64,000 bases of DNA from positions 26,136,385 through 26,200,384 of the forward strand of contig JAZBQD010000017.1 of assembly GCA_036583965.1 (NCBI GenBank), given 5' to 3'. Positions 34,621-47,089 of this stretch are shown here, piece by piece (positions within the stretch are counted from its first letter, which is position 1; each line of letters opens with the position of its first letter). The translations under genes and the position numbers were made by a program. Below the pieces are notes generated by a model. That model made no database searches, was not told where the DNA came from, and worked only from the letters and a program-made list of their open reading frames with translations. The DNA comes from Prunella strophiata (lineage: Eukaryota > Chordata > Aves > Passeriformes > Prunellidae).

Positions 34621-37600
34621 AAGAGATCATCTCTCATGTTTGTAGTCATCTTTAGTGCAACTCTAGAACTCAAATATCCCAGTAACATACTACTATGACC
34701 ATGGATACTGCAGGCTTTAAAAGTGTGCAAATGCTCTAAGCTCTCTAATATTCTTTCATGTATAACTTCTTTCCTCTATCATTTATCCATCTACTTTTTG
34801 TCAGTAATATAAGATTTCTAAAGACAATTTCTTTCCTCTTACAGAATAAGACATTTTATTTTACAGAGGAGCTAAAATTTATGATATTTGCATGTTTATC
34901 TTATTTTCTCTCAGCAACTTACATTTGTTTAATATAATCTTTAGCCATGCATGCTCCAGTTCAACAAAAGAGCTTTTGGTTCTCACAAGTATTCAATATT
35001 AATATCTTTGTAGTTTCAAAACAAGGCATGTGTATGACTAAGTAGGTTATAGAAAACCACTGCAGTGCAATTAAAAGGACAGCAACTACAACTCTGGTTG
35101 AAAAGAAAGAGTAAGGAAAATTGAAGATATAAATAGATGCTCCAAAAACCAAGTAGTCATTTATTAAAAAGATATAATTGCATGTGTTCCCCGTTTGTTC
35201 AATGCACTCAAACATTAAGGCAATGTAAATATTTTAAGTACTGGTTTTTGGTGAATAATAAGGAATCACATCTAAAGTCATTGTGATTGTGTCCTAGGGA
35301 GTAAGCAATATTTTCTCCAATCCAGTCTGATATCTTGCAGCAATTTTCAACCTTTGTGCTTTTGTTTGTATTCCCACATGAATCTTCTTTCTCATAACAA
35401 TTGAAATAACCTTACCTTTGTTTTCTCCACTGGTAGCAGTTATTAATGAGTAAGATTATCTGGGACACAGTTCTGAGAGTATATAACACATATTCTTATT
35501 TCAAAACAAAATGCTCTTTGAGGTTTTAGCAGTGTAAATGAGTCAGCAAAAAAACTACTGCTGTTTACTCCAAGCTTTAGGACAGCAATGCTGTGTTTTT
35601 GCAGGTAAAAGGTTTATATCTCTGAGTATTTGAATTGTTATCTTGTCACAAACGGAAGATCGAATGGAAAATCTGAAAAAAAAGCTTAAGATAATCTACA
35701 AAATTTGGAGTAAAAAAATTCATCCACTTTGCCCTTTTCTTCGCAAATAAGGATGGACAATACATATAAAATCCTAACTGCACAGCTTTCATAATTACAC
35801 CTAAAAATAGACAAAATTCAATTTAATGCAAATTATTAATCTCACAACAATAAAAGAAGAAGGTGAGTGTATAGAATTTGTTTTTGTTGTGGATTTTGGA
35901 TAGTTTTTTCATTCAAGTTTTGAAAGGAAATATTTTAGAATTTCACTGAATTATGTATTCTATTTCTCTTAAATGGACTTGGGGGCAAAAAAAAAGTGCT
36001 TTGAGGGGCAAAGAGTGGAAACTATTCCTTTAAATCAGAAAATCTGAGCATATCACATGGGCAAAAGGGAAATAATTACAGAAAATCTAACTCCTCCATG
36101 TAACTCATATGCCTGAACACATAAGGACTGTTCATCTGAAATTAGAATTGCACTCCACAGAGCAAGAAGAAGCAACAGCAACGAAAGAATCAGTAAGGTG
36201 TTTTTGTATCTATGGGGCCAAGGAGCTGTGTACTAAGCAAGAACTAAGCCTTGAAACCAAAGTCAGCCCACGGCATCAGGAAAGAAGAAGTAGAAAATAT
36301 AACAAAACTTAATGAGAGGAAAAGGTAATAATTTTGCAGAAAAGTACTGGCAAAATCACTTGTGAAATGGGTTTTCCATAAAGGAAGAGTTTAGCTTTTC
36401 AATTGGTTTCAGAACAGTGAGTCTCTGACCCATTTCTAGTGAGTCTCTGAGGCTTACAATTTGCTTCTTCTCCTGGAAGAAACTCCTTCTTCTAGGTGAC
36501 AAAATGATGGGAAAATACTGAAGAAGCAATATGGGAGCCAATGAAAACTATACTAATATTCCTAGTAATTTTTGTGCTTCCTAGGATCCTTGAGGGAATT
36601 TGAGCCTGATCCTTCCATTCCTTCCATTCCTACAACTTAATTTACTTTTTCAGTCAACATGTTGTCTTAGACAAGAAGGATTTGAAACAGCTGCTCTTTA
36701 AAAATCTTGATTCTGTAGCCCAAGAGTTTGTCTCCCAAACTGAGAAAACTGTCTGACCTGAATGGATCTGTATATATTGGATTATAAAATCTATTTGGCA
36801 TTTGTAAAGTCTGTCTATAACAGTTTACTCAAGTAAATTTGCCTGCTGTGAGCCTGAACATCAGCTTGATCAGCCTATGTTGGCATGCTTGTAATGTCTA
36901 GCTGAAATTCACATTCATAAGGTTTTTATACCATCCACATTGTCAGCAATGATAATTTAGCATTATTAAAGATGAAGACACTGAGTTTTCCTGAAACATT
37001 AATATTAATGACATTTCCCAGAAAAAAATTAACCTAACCCAACAGTTTTCCTAAAAACATTACTATTAATCATTCTGCCACCTAATAGTGTGCTTCCTGG
37101 TGGCAAGTAGTTATCTTTTAAATCTGGATGAATTTCTAATATGTACAGCAATAATGAAGATGCTAGAGCAGAAAAAAAATCTGGATGACATAGATGAGTA
37201 ATGCAGAGCAGTATAATATCAAGTACAGATGCTGCATTTCTGAAATATTTCAAAACTATTAAGTATCTACAATTCTCAAATTAAAAGAAAGGATTAAAAA
37301 AAAGTAAATATTGTACACCTACAGCTTAATAGCCAGTTTTCAGAAGTTGAAAAGAACACTTACTAACAACCCTTTCTACAGTGGGAAATAGACAAAGTAT
37401 TTCATTTGGACAGTCTGTTTCTTTTTCTGTTTTAAATTGATTTTTACCCTCCTGTAAAAATATTTTTCTATGAAGCTATTAAAATGGGTCCATTACTTAT
37501 GTCAGTTTGACTCCAATCATATGTAGAATGCAAGAAATTATTTACTTTTTCATACGTCTGTTTGATTGTTTGTTGTAAGTTGTGTTTGAACAACAAGTCA

Positions 37601-37691
37601 CTTATTTTCATAAATGCCAGTTTTGTGTTTAAGTCAAGGCTGTCCCATATTATTTCTCCCATATAGTATTTCAATTATTAAGAATCACTGT
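34621..37691. other. AT-rich sequence, no gene seen
   Basis: Only short unsupported open frames were found, and no repeat family was recognised. Confidence 0.5.
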
Positions 37692-38402
37692 TGTGGGTAA
37701 ACCCCAGTGGGCATCTAAGCACCCCAAAACCACTCAGTCATGTCTCCCTCCATACTCAGTAAGTTAAGGAAAAGGAAAAGTAGTAATTCAATATAAAATA
37801 AACAAACTAGCACATTATGAAGAAAATAAATCCTATGTTGTAAACAAAATTCTGTTATGAAGAAAAATAATTCTTTGCTAGCCAGGTCCAGTACAGTGTT
37901 ATAATCAGGTATTAAGTTACTAATCCCTCTACCTGAACTTTTATGATGGAGAAAAAAATTTTCTGGTGCAGAACAAAAGTTAAATTTTACAGGCTTAAAG
38001 AAATAAAAGAGTCTCAATAAAAAATGTATTGTGCAAAGAAAGCTATTGAATAAAATATATACTCTTCTTCTTAATTACTAGTTTAACTTAAATTTTATGA
38101 CATCATATTACAGGGAATATTCTTGTTGTGAGCTGGGGTCAGCTTCCTCAGTTGTGTTCTCTACCAGCCTCCAATGTCTTTCCAGCCTGTTTGTTGTGGG
38201 TGGAGAATGTGGAAAAACAAAATCTCAATGCTGTGCATGCACAATTCACCAACAATAAATACATCATTTTGTTATGAGCAGTGTTTTGGTCACAAACCCA
38301 AACCACAGCACCATAGAGGTTGCTATGAAGAAAATTAGCTCTATCTCCAGATAGAGCTATGCTATGAAGAAAATTAGCTCTGTCTGGCTCTCTAGCCAGA
38401 CA
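37692..38402 (-). mobile_element. ERVL-type solo LTR
   Basis: The reverse complement starts at 38402 with TGTCTGGCT. The + strand shows the family landmarks in reversed order: TGTGGGTAAACCCCAGTGGG at the left end (37692), CATCTAAGCACC and CACTCAGTCA, AT-rich R/U5-like middle, ATGACATCAT and GGAATATTC (about 38097-38122), GGGGTCAGCTTCCTCAGTTG, GCAGTGTTTTGG, and CACAGCACCATAGAGGTTGC near the right end. The length of about 710 bp fits avian ERVL LTRs. No internal sequence adjoins either side, so it is a solo LTR. The right end carries a 39 bp duplication and two hairpins. A target duplication was not identified. Confidence 0.8.
38322..38402. repeat. Tandem duplication with two perfect hairpins
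   Basis: A 21 bp block (GCTATGAAGAAAATTAGCTCT) occurs at 38322-38342 and again at 38361-38381. Each copy runs into a perfect inverted repeat: arms AGCTCTATCT/AGATAGAGCT with a 2 nt centre (38337-38358), and arms TGTCTGGCT/AGCCAGACA with a CTCT centre (38381-38402). They sit at the terminal (U3 start) end of the minus-strand LTR. Confidence 0.9.
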
Positions 38403-41400
38403 TGATAGAGATTTGAAGGAAAAATAAAGAAAGGAAAGTCCACATGATTTTATGATATTCTTATGCACTTAGGACTATACATCCATATCAAACTGCCCTT
38501 GACATTTAAAGACATTACTCTGAAGTAGGAATTAATTTTGCAAGGTCTGCTATAAACATTACAGCAATGAGTTGCCCCTAGCAACCATGTGTCTTCTAGG
38601 TCTTCATCTTAATACTGCAGTACAAAGAAAGAAAAAAAATCAGTGCTAGAAAGCTACATCTTCATGAAAAGGGAAGACCATCACTGAACTGGTTTTAAGC
38701 TTTCAGCACTTTTCTTTTTACAATACTGTTTGTGTGCTGCCATGCCTTTCAGCTTTAAAGGAATACAAAAACAGACACCACCTTGCCCTTTTCTTCACAT
38801 GTAAGCCTTCCATCCTAAAAAAAAATTATTATTAAAAATGGGGGAAAACATATTAATTGAAAATTGGTAATGCAATTATTATAATTTAAACTCCTTCATC
38901 ACCAGATGCTCTATATGTCTTGTATTGTGAAGATTTTTTCTAGTGACAAACAACATCCTTAGTACTTTCAGGAGATATTATTCAAGTTAGGGTAAATGTT
39001 TTGTGGCATTAGGTCTTATATGGAATTATATGTGTTATGATAATAAGTAATTTTCTTTTCCCTTTTTTTTCCCCCAGTTAATTAGCAGGTCACTATCATA
39101 AAGACCTTTAGTATCTTTGCAAAACTAAGGTGCTTGAAAAAAACAGCCAGAAAAATCTCTGTAGAAAAAAAAAATCAGAGTATTGAGCATAGTTCTGTTT
39201 CAAGGTGCTCTATTTAAGCTATCCTATTTGATCAGCCTTAGAGTGCTTTTTATGGCTTGGGGCTGGGTGAAATTAAATTAGTTCAATTAATGATTTCAAC
39301 ATGTGAAGATATAGTTACATTATTAAACTCACATAGAGAAATAAGTACAGATAGAAAAGTCCATTCAGAAACTAACCCTGGAAATCTCCAAATAAAGGTC
39401 TACTTCTTAGTATTAATTTCTAAGTTATTTGTATAATTGTATTCAAAAGAGAAATTTTAGAATATGAAGTAGGTTTTTTATAAAAGTTTGGATGAGGGGG
39501 TCACAATCTTGGTCCAAATAAATCCAGCAGTGCTTTCATGGGTAAAAAGCTATAATTTCCATAAGTTTTTTAACCAGCAGCAAAATCCAGAACAGAACTT
39601 TGCCAAGGAGCTGACATAAGAAAAGCTTGTTTTGAACTGTGCAAAGCCTTTGCAAGCCTGCATAATATTAAAATCAAAAGTATTTTTAGTACTTCAAATT
39701 CACACTATGATTAAATAATATCCAGACCTGAGTATTAATAATACATGAGAAATCTTAGAGCTGTATGGGATTCTCTCCTTTGAAGTATATTTATATGCGC
39801 TGCCTCCACAGTAGCTATGAAATATTTTAGTTTCTCAGTGGGTAGCATATGCTTTTAACATCTGAAAAAGAGACATTTCAGATGCTGGATTTTTGGTGTG
39901 TTTCCCCCTCTTTATATTGGCATTTGTGCTCATGAAAAGTAACTATTTCTTTCCAAATACAGGGGAAGTCTAGTGGCAATTCTCCAGAACAGCTGTTTCT
40001 TGACATATGCTTGTCAGTAAAGTTCACAACATGGGGCATCCAGAAACAGCTTCTCAAACACTCTGATTGCAAATCTGACTCAACAAAACAAAGCAAAACC
40101 AACCTGCATACAACAGGTTGCACTAATGCCACAAATTTCAGCACACATACACATAAATTTTGCAATATGATGCCATCACACACATTGGGGCAATATATTA
40201 ATCCAAACACAGAATACTGTTCATTGTTGTATGATTGCTGTGTACAAAATAAAGATACCTTGGACAACTTTAACATGATGGATTTTTGTTATTCTTTTAA
40301 TCACTGTAAAGGTGAAAATGTTAGCTCTCTTACCCCTATCAAGACCTTGGAGTGAGACACCCATACTGAAATAACACTATTATGTTACTATTCATCATAA
40401 TAGCACAGTATCTTTGCTCACTTTTAACTCTGCCTTTGACTGCATTCTCTTTTTATAAAATGTGACTTTCTCACACAGAAAAAAAAAAAAAAATAGTTTA
40501 AAAGCATATCCTGAATAAATTAAAAAAAAAAAAAAACAACAAACAAAACAAACAAAAAAAAATTACCATAATTTTACAAAACTGACATGCAGTTCCTGCT
40601 TTTATTCCCATTACAATCCCATTATTTTTGTAGACTTTTCCTAAACATTTTGAGCTGTTTCCTTCCAAGGGAAGACCAATCCTTTCAAAGTATACCTTAT
40701 CTGTTCAGGAAATTAATCTAAAAAAAAGGTCAATACAAATTATAAAAATAACAAAGCAACTTCTGGCTATCAGCATAGGAGAGCTTGTGTCAAATATTTC
40801 TCCACTAAGGGAGGATCTATTTATTATTAGGATCTATTTATAAGCAAACTGTACTTTCCCTGTGAGCATTTTATTGCCTTCTGCCTCCAAACTGAGTTTA
40901 AATTAAACAAATAAATTAATCCAAACCATAATTTCAGATATGTTATGCTCTTTCACTATAGCTAAATTGTCAGCAGTATAAGATAGGCTACCAATGCATG
41001 AGCTATGTATGGAAGCTGTGGTGTTCAGTTCCAGAGGAAATTATCACACTGCATGAAAATGACAAAGAAAACAGAAAAGCAAACAAAGTAAACAAAATTC
41101 CAAAAAATCCATGTGTCCTGCTGATTCTGAACATGTCTTTGACAGTGACCATATGAACACATAGAATGCACAAGCATCTTGATAAGATAAAATACAGTGA
41201 CACAGTCAAACAAGTTCAAATCCAAATAATGTTTTTCTTTCCTTTAATACAGTTGTTATGATTTCAGTTTTATATTTTGACAATAGATTTCTATACTTAA
41301 AAGCCCATATGTTTAGAATTTTTTGCATATATATGCAAATATATTTATTTTATTGCCTCTAATGACATTTATCACAGTCACAATTAATGAATTTCTAGAA

Positions 41401-44319
41401 GACCTATAGCTTAAGGACCCAGCTTTTTGCCAAAGGAAAAAAAAAAATATCTCAGCTAATTGCTGACAGATTTCTCATTGTTTTTCAGACATCAATTTGA
41501 GTAGTAATTTAAGAAATAATATTTTCAATAAAAAAAACTCATTCACATCACAAGAGAAAAGGAAATCCATTTGAAAATTTGGAGGCAAGCCACTGAGTAA
41601 ATTAAAACAAACCTTGTGCTTTTCTTTTTTTTTATAAAGGGGATTTTAGAACTATGAATTTTTTTTTTTAATTGTCTTTCTCAACTTTCTTTCCCTTTAT
41701 TTTCTCACCTTCTGCCATCATTTGTCCTAAATCAGAGTAAATCAGACTCCTAAGCAGAACCTCACTGAGGATTTATCCTGTATTACTCATCTACCAGAGT
41801 ATTCTTTATGTTTTCTATTTGCATTTCTAATTATTTTCAGGCTGATGTTTTTTTGCATCAAAAAAGTAGGGAACTGCCGGTGTTGATGATAATACTTAAC
41901 TTTAGTGTAATTCATGTTTTAGTGCCCTGTGGAGGTTAGGGAACAGATGTTGAGGGTTGTCATGTTAGCCTAGGTACTTTATTAATTTTTGTGATTAATA
42001 AAAAATGAACTGTACTAACTAAAATAATCTCCTGTTACTTTAGGGAGTAGTCAGTGCACTAGTATATCTTCTGCTAGTGAGACACACATGGATGCTCACT
42101 GGAGACATGCAGCTCTATTTTCTTTCAGTAAGCAGCATGATGTGTTTTACAGCCCAAAAGTCCACCACAAAAATGATGAATGCTAGCACTTCTGTTATTG
42201 CACAATTTACTTGGATTTGATTAATTTCCTCCTGGACTGACCTGTTAAACTATTTCTACCCCAAGCTTCCTTTGAACAAATACTTATAATCCTGTTGCTG
42301 TAACAATGTGAACATGTGCTGCATATTCAGCAATTACAAGATATCTCTTCTGAAATCATAATGCTTTGGAAACTAATTCTAGAAAACCAGCTAGCTGGTC
42401 TTCCCTCTGTCTGAATCCAGCAAAGGATTTTATGCCATTGGAGGGATGGAAGTGGACATATTTTAATAGAAACGTGCAAGAAGGCCTGGCATCTGAGTCA
42501 GGATCAAAGCCTAGTATCTGAAATTTGTAACTGTTATGAAAGGTAACTCAAATTAAGTAATTTCTCTTCTCTGGAGCAGCTTCACAAGTCACAGAGATTT
42601 CTCCTCTCCACATGGCACTGACTGCACATGCAGAAATCTTCAAAACTACTAGACATGATAACCTGTGTATATCCAAGCAGTTCCTCTGCCTGTGGGCTTT
42701 GCATCCTGGAGCACTCCAAAAATCTCCAGTAACAAATGCTTAGGAAACCTAATAGCTCTAAAACTGAACAAAAATATTACCATGTTATCCCTGTGAGACA
42801 GCTAAATATTCCACTTATTTTGTTTTGACACTGCTGCTGCTCAAAAATCTCAGGATCCATACATTTAAATTCTGCATGTGATGTTTCCTGTCTTACACAT
42901 CCCAGAGACTGGGAGAGGGATTATGTGGTGGGCAGGAGGGTTTAAATGCAGAAGATAGTCCTATCCTGACAGTGTCTGGTGGTTTCAACCAGCATAGTCT
43001 GATGCAGTCCCTTGGGAAGTTTTGCACAGCAGTGCTACATGACCACAAGTGGCCTTTCCACAAGTATAAAAAAACTTCACAAAGCATACTACAATAAAAA
43101 CTTCAAACCTCATTGAACAGAAATCTCGTGCTGAATAAAATACCACTCTTCAAAAGACCATGGTACTGTCCTCAGGGCATAACACAAAAGAGAGAAATAC
43201 TGACATGTTTGTGGGTCTTAAACACTTCTTTTGTCTATTTATTACTGAGTTCATCAAATGACAAACTTTGTTGTACATAAAACACTTCTTCACTTAAAGT
43301 CTCAGACACCAACTGAAATGCATCCTAAATGCACCGGAAGAACTTGAATCTCTTTTTAGGACTAATTTAGATAAAAGATTTCTTTCTAGTTCCCATAACC
43401 TTGAGAAATTATTTCTTCAAGAAATAAAAAAAAATAATAATATTTTATAGACCCTATATCTCTAGAAAATAAATTGGTTTTAATGGGTTTTCAGCCAAAC
43501 CCCAAGCCCTCTTCATTTGTGGGGACTGTTGACCCATATGTTCTTCATATCCAACTCCATCGCTTTGTCCACACCCCCCTGAATATACCTATGAAAAGGA
43601 ACAAATGCAAGGATTTTTTTTCCCAGGACTGAAGTACACCATCATTCATCTCATAACTGACACACCAATGACATTGCTTAGCATTGTAAGTGCTACTTAA
43701 AAAGTAAAGTCCTCCTAGGTATCATGGTTAAAAATATGTCTTCTCCTTTTTTATTATGTATTTTGCAGGTACCTCCTTCATGTTGTATTCCTTTTAACAC
43801 TGAATTCTCTCCCTACACACACACACCTGTGTGCACAAACACACACAATATTGCACAACACAGCACACATCTCCCTCAACTTCTGAAGAACAAACAGAAC
43901 AGAAATATTAGCGCTTTTTTTTTTTTTTCTGAATGCAAAAACCAAGCAAAAGATGTTTAGTATTAAGTTTGTCTACATGCCATTATGTAATTGTGTGTCT
44001 GAGAGGATGGTCTTTTTTATTGGTGTTGCACATAATATAAATTTCTCAATCAGAGACAGAAGAGAAATAAGGCATTTGAATATTTTCAATTGGTACCACA
44101 TGAGACAGGGATAACTAAGAAACCTGACAGCATGAAGAATCTTTTCATCACCACCCTATAAAGGTAAAGATGAGTAGAAGCCATTATTGACCAGTCTTGT
44201 CTGCCTGGTCCTTCTGGAGGCAACAGACTGAAAACAGATGCAAATGTGACTAACAGGAGTGTCTCTGCCCCCAGAAATGAGGAGGGATGAGCCTGTGTGG
44301 GCTACAGCCTGCCTCTCTA
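38403..44319. other. AT-rich sequence, no gene seen
   Basis: Nothing is recognised except A-rich patches (40481-40494 and 40523-40561, the latter with CAAACAAA units) and a CA-rich patch at about 43815-43870. Overlapping open frames of 132 (minus) and 114 (plus) codons at 39878-40355 lie on opposite strands and have no known domain. Confidence 0.5.
43815..43870. repeat. Interrupted CA dinucleotide repeat
   Basis: Short blocks of (CA)5 to (CA)6 are separated by CTGTGTG, AAA and TATTG interruptions. Confidence 0.75.
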
Positions 44320-45765
44320 TAAAGACAAGCAGAAATACTGAGAGAGCTGGTGGAGACCATATTAATGGCCACTCACAAACATATTTGAAGGGTCATTTTT
44401 GACCTTGAGAGATGCCTGAGGACTGGAAGGAAACAAATGTCAGCCACCCCAGTCTTCAAAAATGGGAGGAAGAAGGACCTAAGGCACTACTGGTCTGTCA
44501 TCCTCACCTCAATCCCTGTAAAAGTGATGGAGTGCCTCATTCTGGAGGCCATTTTTATCCACACAGATGGCAAGAAGGAGGTCAGTAGTCAAAATGGATT
44601 CAATAAAGATAAATCACACTTGACTGACCTGATTGCCTCCTATGCTGGAACAACTGCCAGGATAGATGCAGAGAGAGCAGTGGGTATTGTCTACCTTGAC
44701 TTCAGCAGGGCTTTTGACACTGTCTCCCACAGCATCCTCATAGGCAAACTCAGGAGGTGTGGACTGGATGAGAGGACAATGAGAACAGACTTCACAAGTT
44801 GGAAGTCTGTCACTGGTATTGTTCCTCAAGGTTCCATACTGGGCCCAGCCTTGTTTGCCCTATCCATCAATGATTTGGGTGGAGGGCAGATGCCTCCTCA
44901 GCAAGTTCACTGATGATCCAAACCTGGGAGAAGTGGCTGATAGCCCAGAGGGCTCTGCAGCTCTTCAGAAGAACCTCAGCAGGTTGGAGAGATGGGCAGA
45001 GAAAATCTGAAATTCAACAAAGGGCAGAGAAAAGTCTGAAATTCAACAAAGGCACATACAGGGTCCTGCACCTGGGGAGGAACAACTCCAGGGACCAGCA
45101 CAGGCTGGGGGTGACCTGCTGGAAAGCAGCTCTGTGGAGAAGGACCTGGGGTCATGGTGGACAACAAGATGTCTATAAGACAGCAGTGTGTCCTGGGAGC
45201 CAAGAAGGCCAGTGGGATTCTGGGTACATTAGGAAAAGCATTGCCAGCAGGTCAAGGGAGGTGATCCTGCTCCTTTTCTCAGCCCTGGAGAGTCTGCATT
45301 TGGAGTTTTGTGTTCTGGGCTCCTCAGTACAAGAGGGATATGAAACTCTTGGAATGGGGTCTCTGGAGGGCCCTAAAGATGATTAGGGGACTGGAGCATC
45401 CCTCTTATGAGAAGAGGTGAGGGAGCTGGAGCTTTTCAGACTTGAGAAAAGACGACCAAGAAGGGACCTGTTCAATTATGCCTATAAGTATTTAAAAAGA
45501 GGGCATCAAGAGAATAGAGCCAAGCTCTTCTCGACGATGCCAAGCAATAGGAAAAGAGGTAATGGGCAGAAACTGATGCACAGGAATTTCCACCTGAACA
45601 GACTGGAGTCTCTCTCACTGGAGGTTTTTAGGAACCATCTGGACACAATCCTTAGGTAATGTGCTCTAGGATGACCCTGCTTGAGCAGAGCAGGGAAGTT
45701 TGACCAGATGACTCACTGAGGCTTACCTGGTTCATCACTTCCAATCACATTCTGCGATTCTGTGA
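44320..45765 (+). mobile_element. CR1 LINE, long 5'-truncated copy
   Basis: This is the longest CR1 in the window. It starts within the region preceding RT (GAGAGAGCTGGTGGAGACC, about 44338), passes GATGCCTGAGGACTGGAAGG, the RT motifs, the C-terminal domain and the 3' UTR (CCCTGCTTGAGCAGAGCAGG, about 45676), and ends with two tail units (ATTCTGCG, ATTCTGTGA) at about 45745-45764. The endonuclease domain and ORF1 are absent through 5' truncation, as is usual for LINEs. ORF2 is broken by frameshifts, described in a separate entry. Confidence 0.93.
44395..45659 (+). pseudogene. CR1 ORF2 remnant: reverse transcriptase and C-terminal domain
   Basis: In autonomous CR1 elements ORF2 supplies endonuclease and reverse transcriptase for target-primed insertion. 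Here RT motif A is intact as YLDFSRAFDTVSHSIL (from 44692). Motif B is IVPQGSILGPALF (about 44818-44856). Motif C survives as FTDD (44906-44917), so both catalytic Asp codons remain, but in a different frame from motif A, because a frameshift lies between about 44860 and 44905. A 28 bp tandem duplication (44994-45050) shifts the frame again. Three further blocks follow: HLGRNN, SIASRSREVILL, and RLEKRRPRRDLFNYAYKYLKRG. Near the end HLN joins SLSLEVF with about 20 family residues missing. It is clearly inactive. The open frames 44437-44913, 44819-45010, 44913-45386 and 45417-45659 are its pieces. Confidence 0.88.
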
Positions 45766-45939
45766 AAGGCACAATTATCAAGTGGTGTTGGCTAAGCAAG
45801 GTTCAATTTGCCATGCATAGTCCTGGGCTGATTTGTCCCTAACTAGCCATAATCTGGAGGAATATGTATCTGGAAGAACATGAGCCAGACAAACACAGAT
45901 TTAGTAACAACTATTATCCTTTAAATGTTGCTTATCAGT
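45766..45939. other. Short unique stretch between a CR1 and a low-complexity block
   Basis: No feature was recognised here. Confidence 0.5.
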
Positions 45940-46088
45940 TCTTAAAAAAAAAAAAAAGAAAAAAACAAACCAAAAAAACCCCAACAAACTGGAACATCTC
46001 TGGGTTTTTGGGTTTGTTGTTGTTTTTTTTTTGTTTTTTTTGGTTTTTTTTTTTTGTTTGTTTTTTTTTGTTTGTTTGGTTTTTTAAT
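45940..46088. repeat. Low-complexity A/C block followed by T/G block (imperfect inverted repeat)
   Basis: An A-rich stretch with CC interruptions (45943-45989, with AAACAAACC and ACCCCAACAAAC) is followed, after about 15 bases, by a T-rich stretch with GG interruptions (46003-46086, with GGGTTTGTTG and TTTGTTTGG). The two halves are approximately complementary, so the region could form a large imperfect hairpin. Confidence 0.8.
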
Positions 46089-47089
46089 AATCCAGTATTT
46101 CTATGCCAACTTGATATCTTTCCACCATATATTTCTGTCATAAAATCAGTCTTTGGAAAAATTCTGAAAACTAAAAAAAGTCCAGAATTTCAAATCAAAA
46201 TCCCATAGAAACCTCGTCATGAGTGGAGAAAACCTATTGTTCCCATATGAAAAAAAACTGAGTTATGCTTTGTCCTCTAACTTCACAGAGTCAGACTTAA
46301 ATTTGTAGTTATTTGCTCAAAGCTTAGACATCATTTCAGGTTCCCTTCTGCTCTTAAGATACCCTTGTATATGGGAACTAAACTGTTGTGAGATAGAAGA
46401 TAAAATTGGTTTTGACTCAAATCTGTCAACTCACTAAGCTGAAAAAAATTAGTTTTTAAAATTTTCTAGTATTATTTTTGAAATATACTGGAGGGTCCTG
46501 AGTCAATGCAGTACCACTGAAAAACCTTGAATTTACCCTTCCCTAAAACGAAGCCCATCATCCAGACTTTGTCCTTCATACTTTCTATAACTAATAGGAA
46601 AGAAGATTGGTTATTGCCACACAGAAAATAGATTTTTTTAAAGTAAGTAAAAGGTTGCTTAAATGAAAGGATGTCATTTTCCTGGAAGAATTATTAAACC
46701 GTTAGCCAGTAGCAGAACAGGATGGAAGCATCCCAGTCACAGATTTGCTAGTGAAAGGAAAGACAAATTGCTTTTTCCTGAGATTTGCACAATTTGTTGA
46801 GAGAGATGACACATTTTCTGTTTTATTGATCTTCTTTGTCCATCTTCCAGGGTCTTTTCTTGACTGGGAGATAATATACTCTCTCTTCATCCCTGAAAAA
46901 GAATTTATTTACTGCACTGCTTGGTCACCAAAAAAAAAAAAAAAAAAAAAAATCCCTTGTATTGAAGTAGTGTCACTGGTGCAGCAAAGAATATTAGTTT
47001 TAATAGGGGAAAAAAGACCAACATTAGTATGACTCTTATATCTTGGGTTTTAGCTTTCTATTTGTTTCTTTTTTTTGATTTTGTGCTGC
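46089..47089. other. AT-rich sequence, no gene seen
   Basis: Contains a run of 23 A at 46930-46952. No exon is recognised. Confidence 0.5.

Noticed and set aside
39878..40355. Overlapping open frames of 132 (minus) and 114 (plus) codons
   Set aside because: The two frames lie on opposite strands over the same bases, a common chance effect, and neither matches a known family.
45864..46208. Phe/Trp-rich + strand frame of 114 codons
   Set aside because: It is produced by the A/C and T/G low-complexity blocks.
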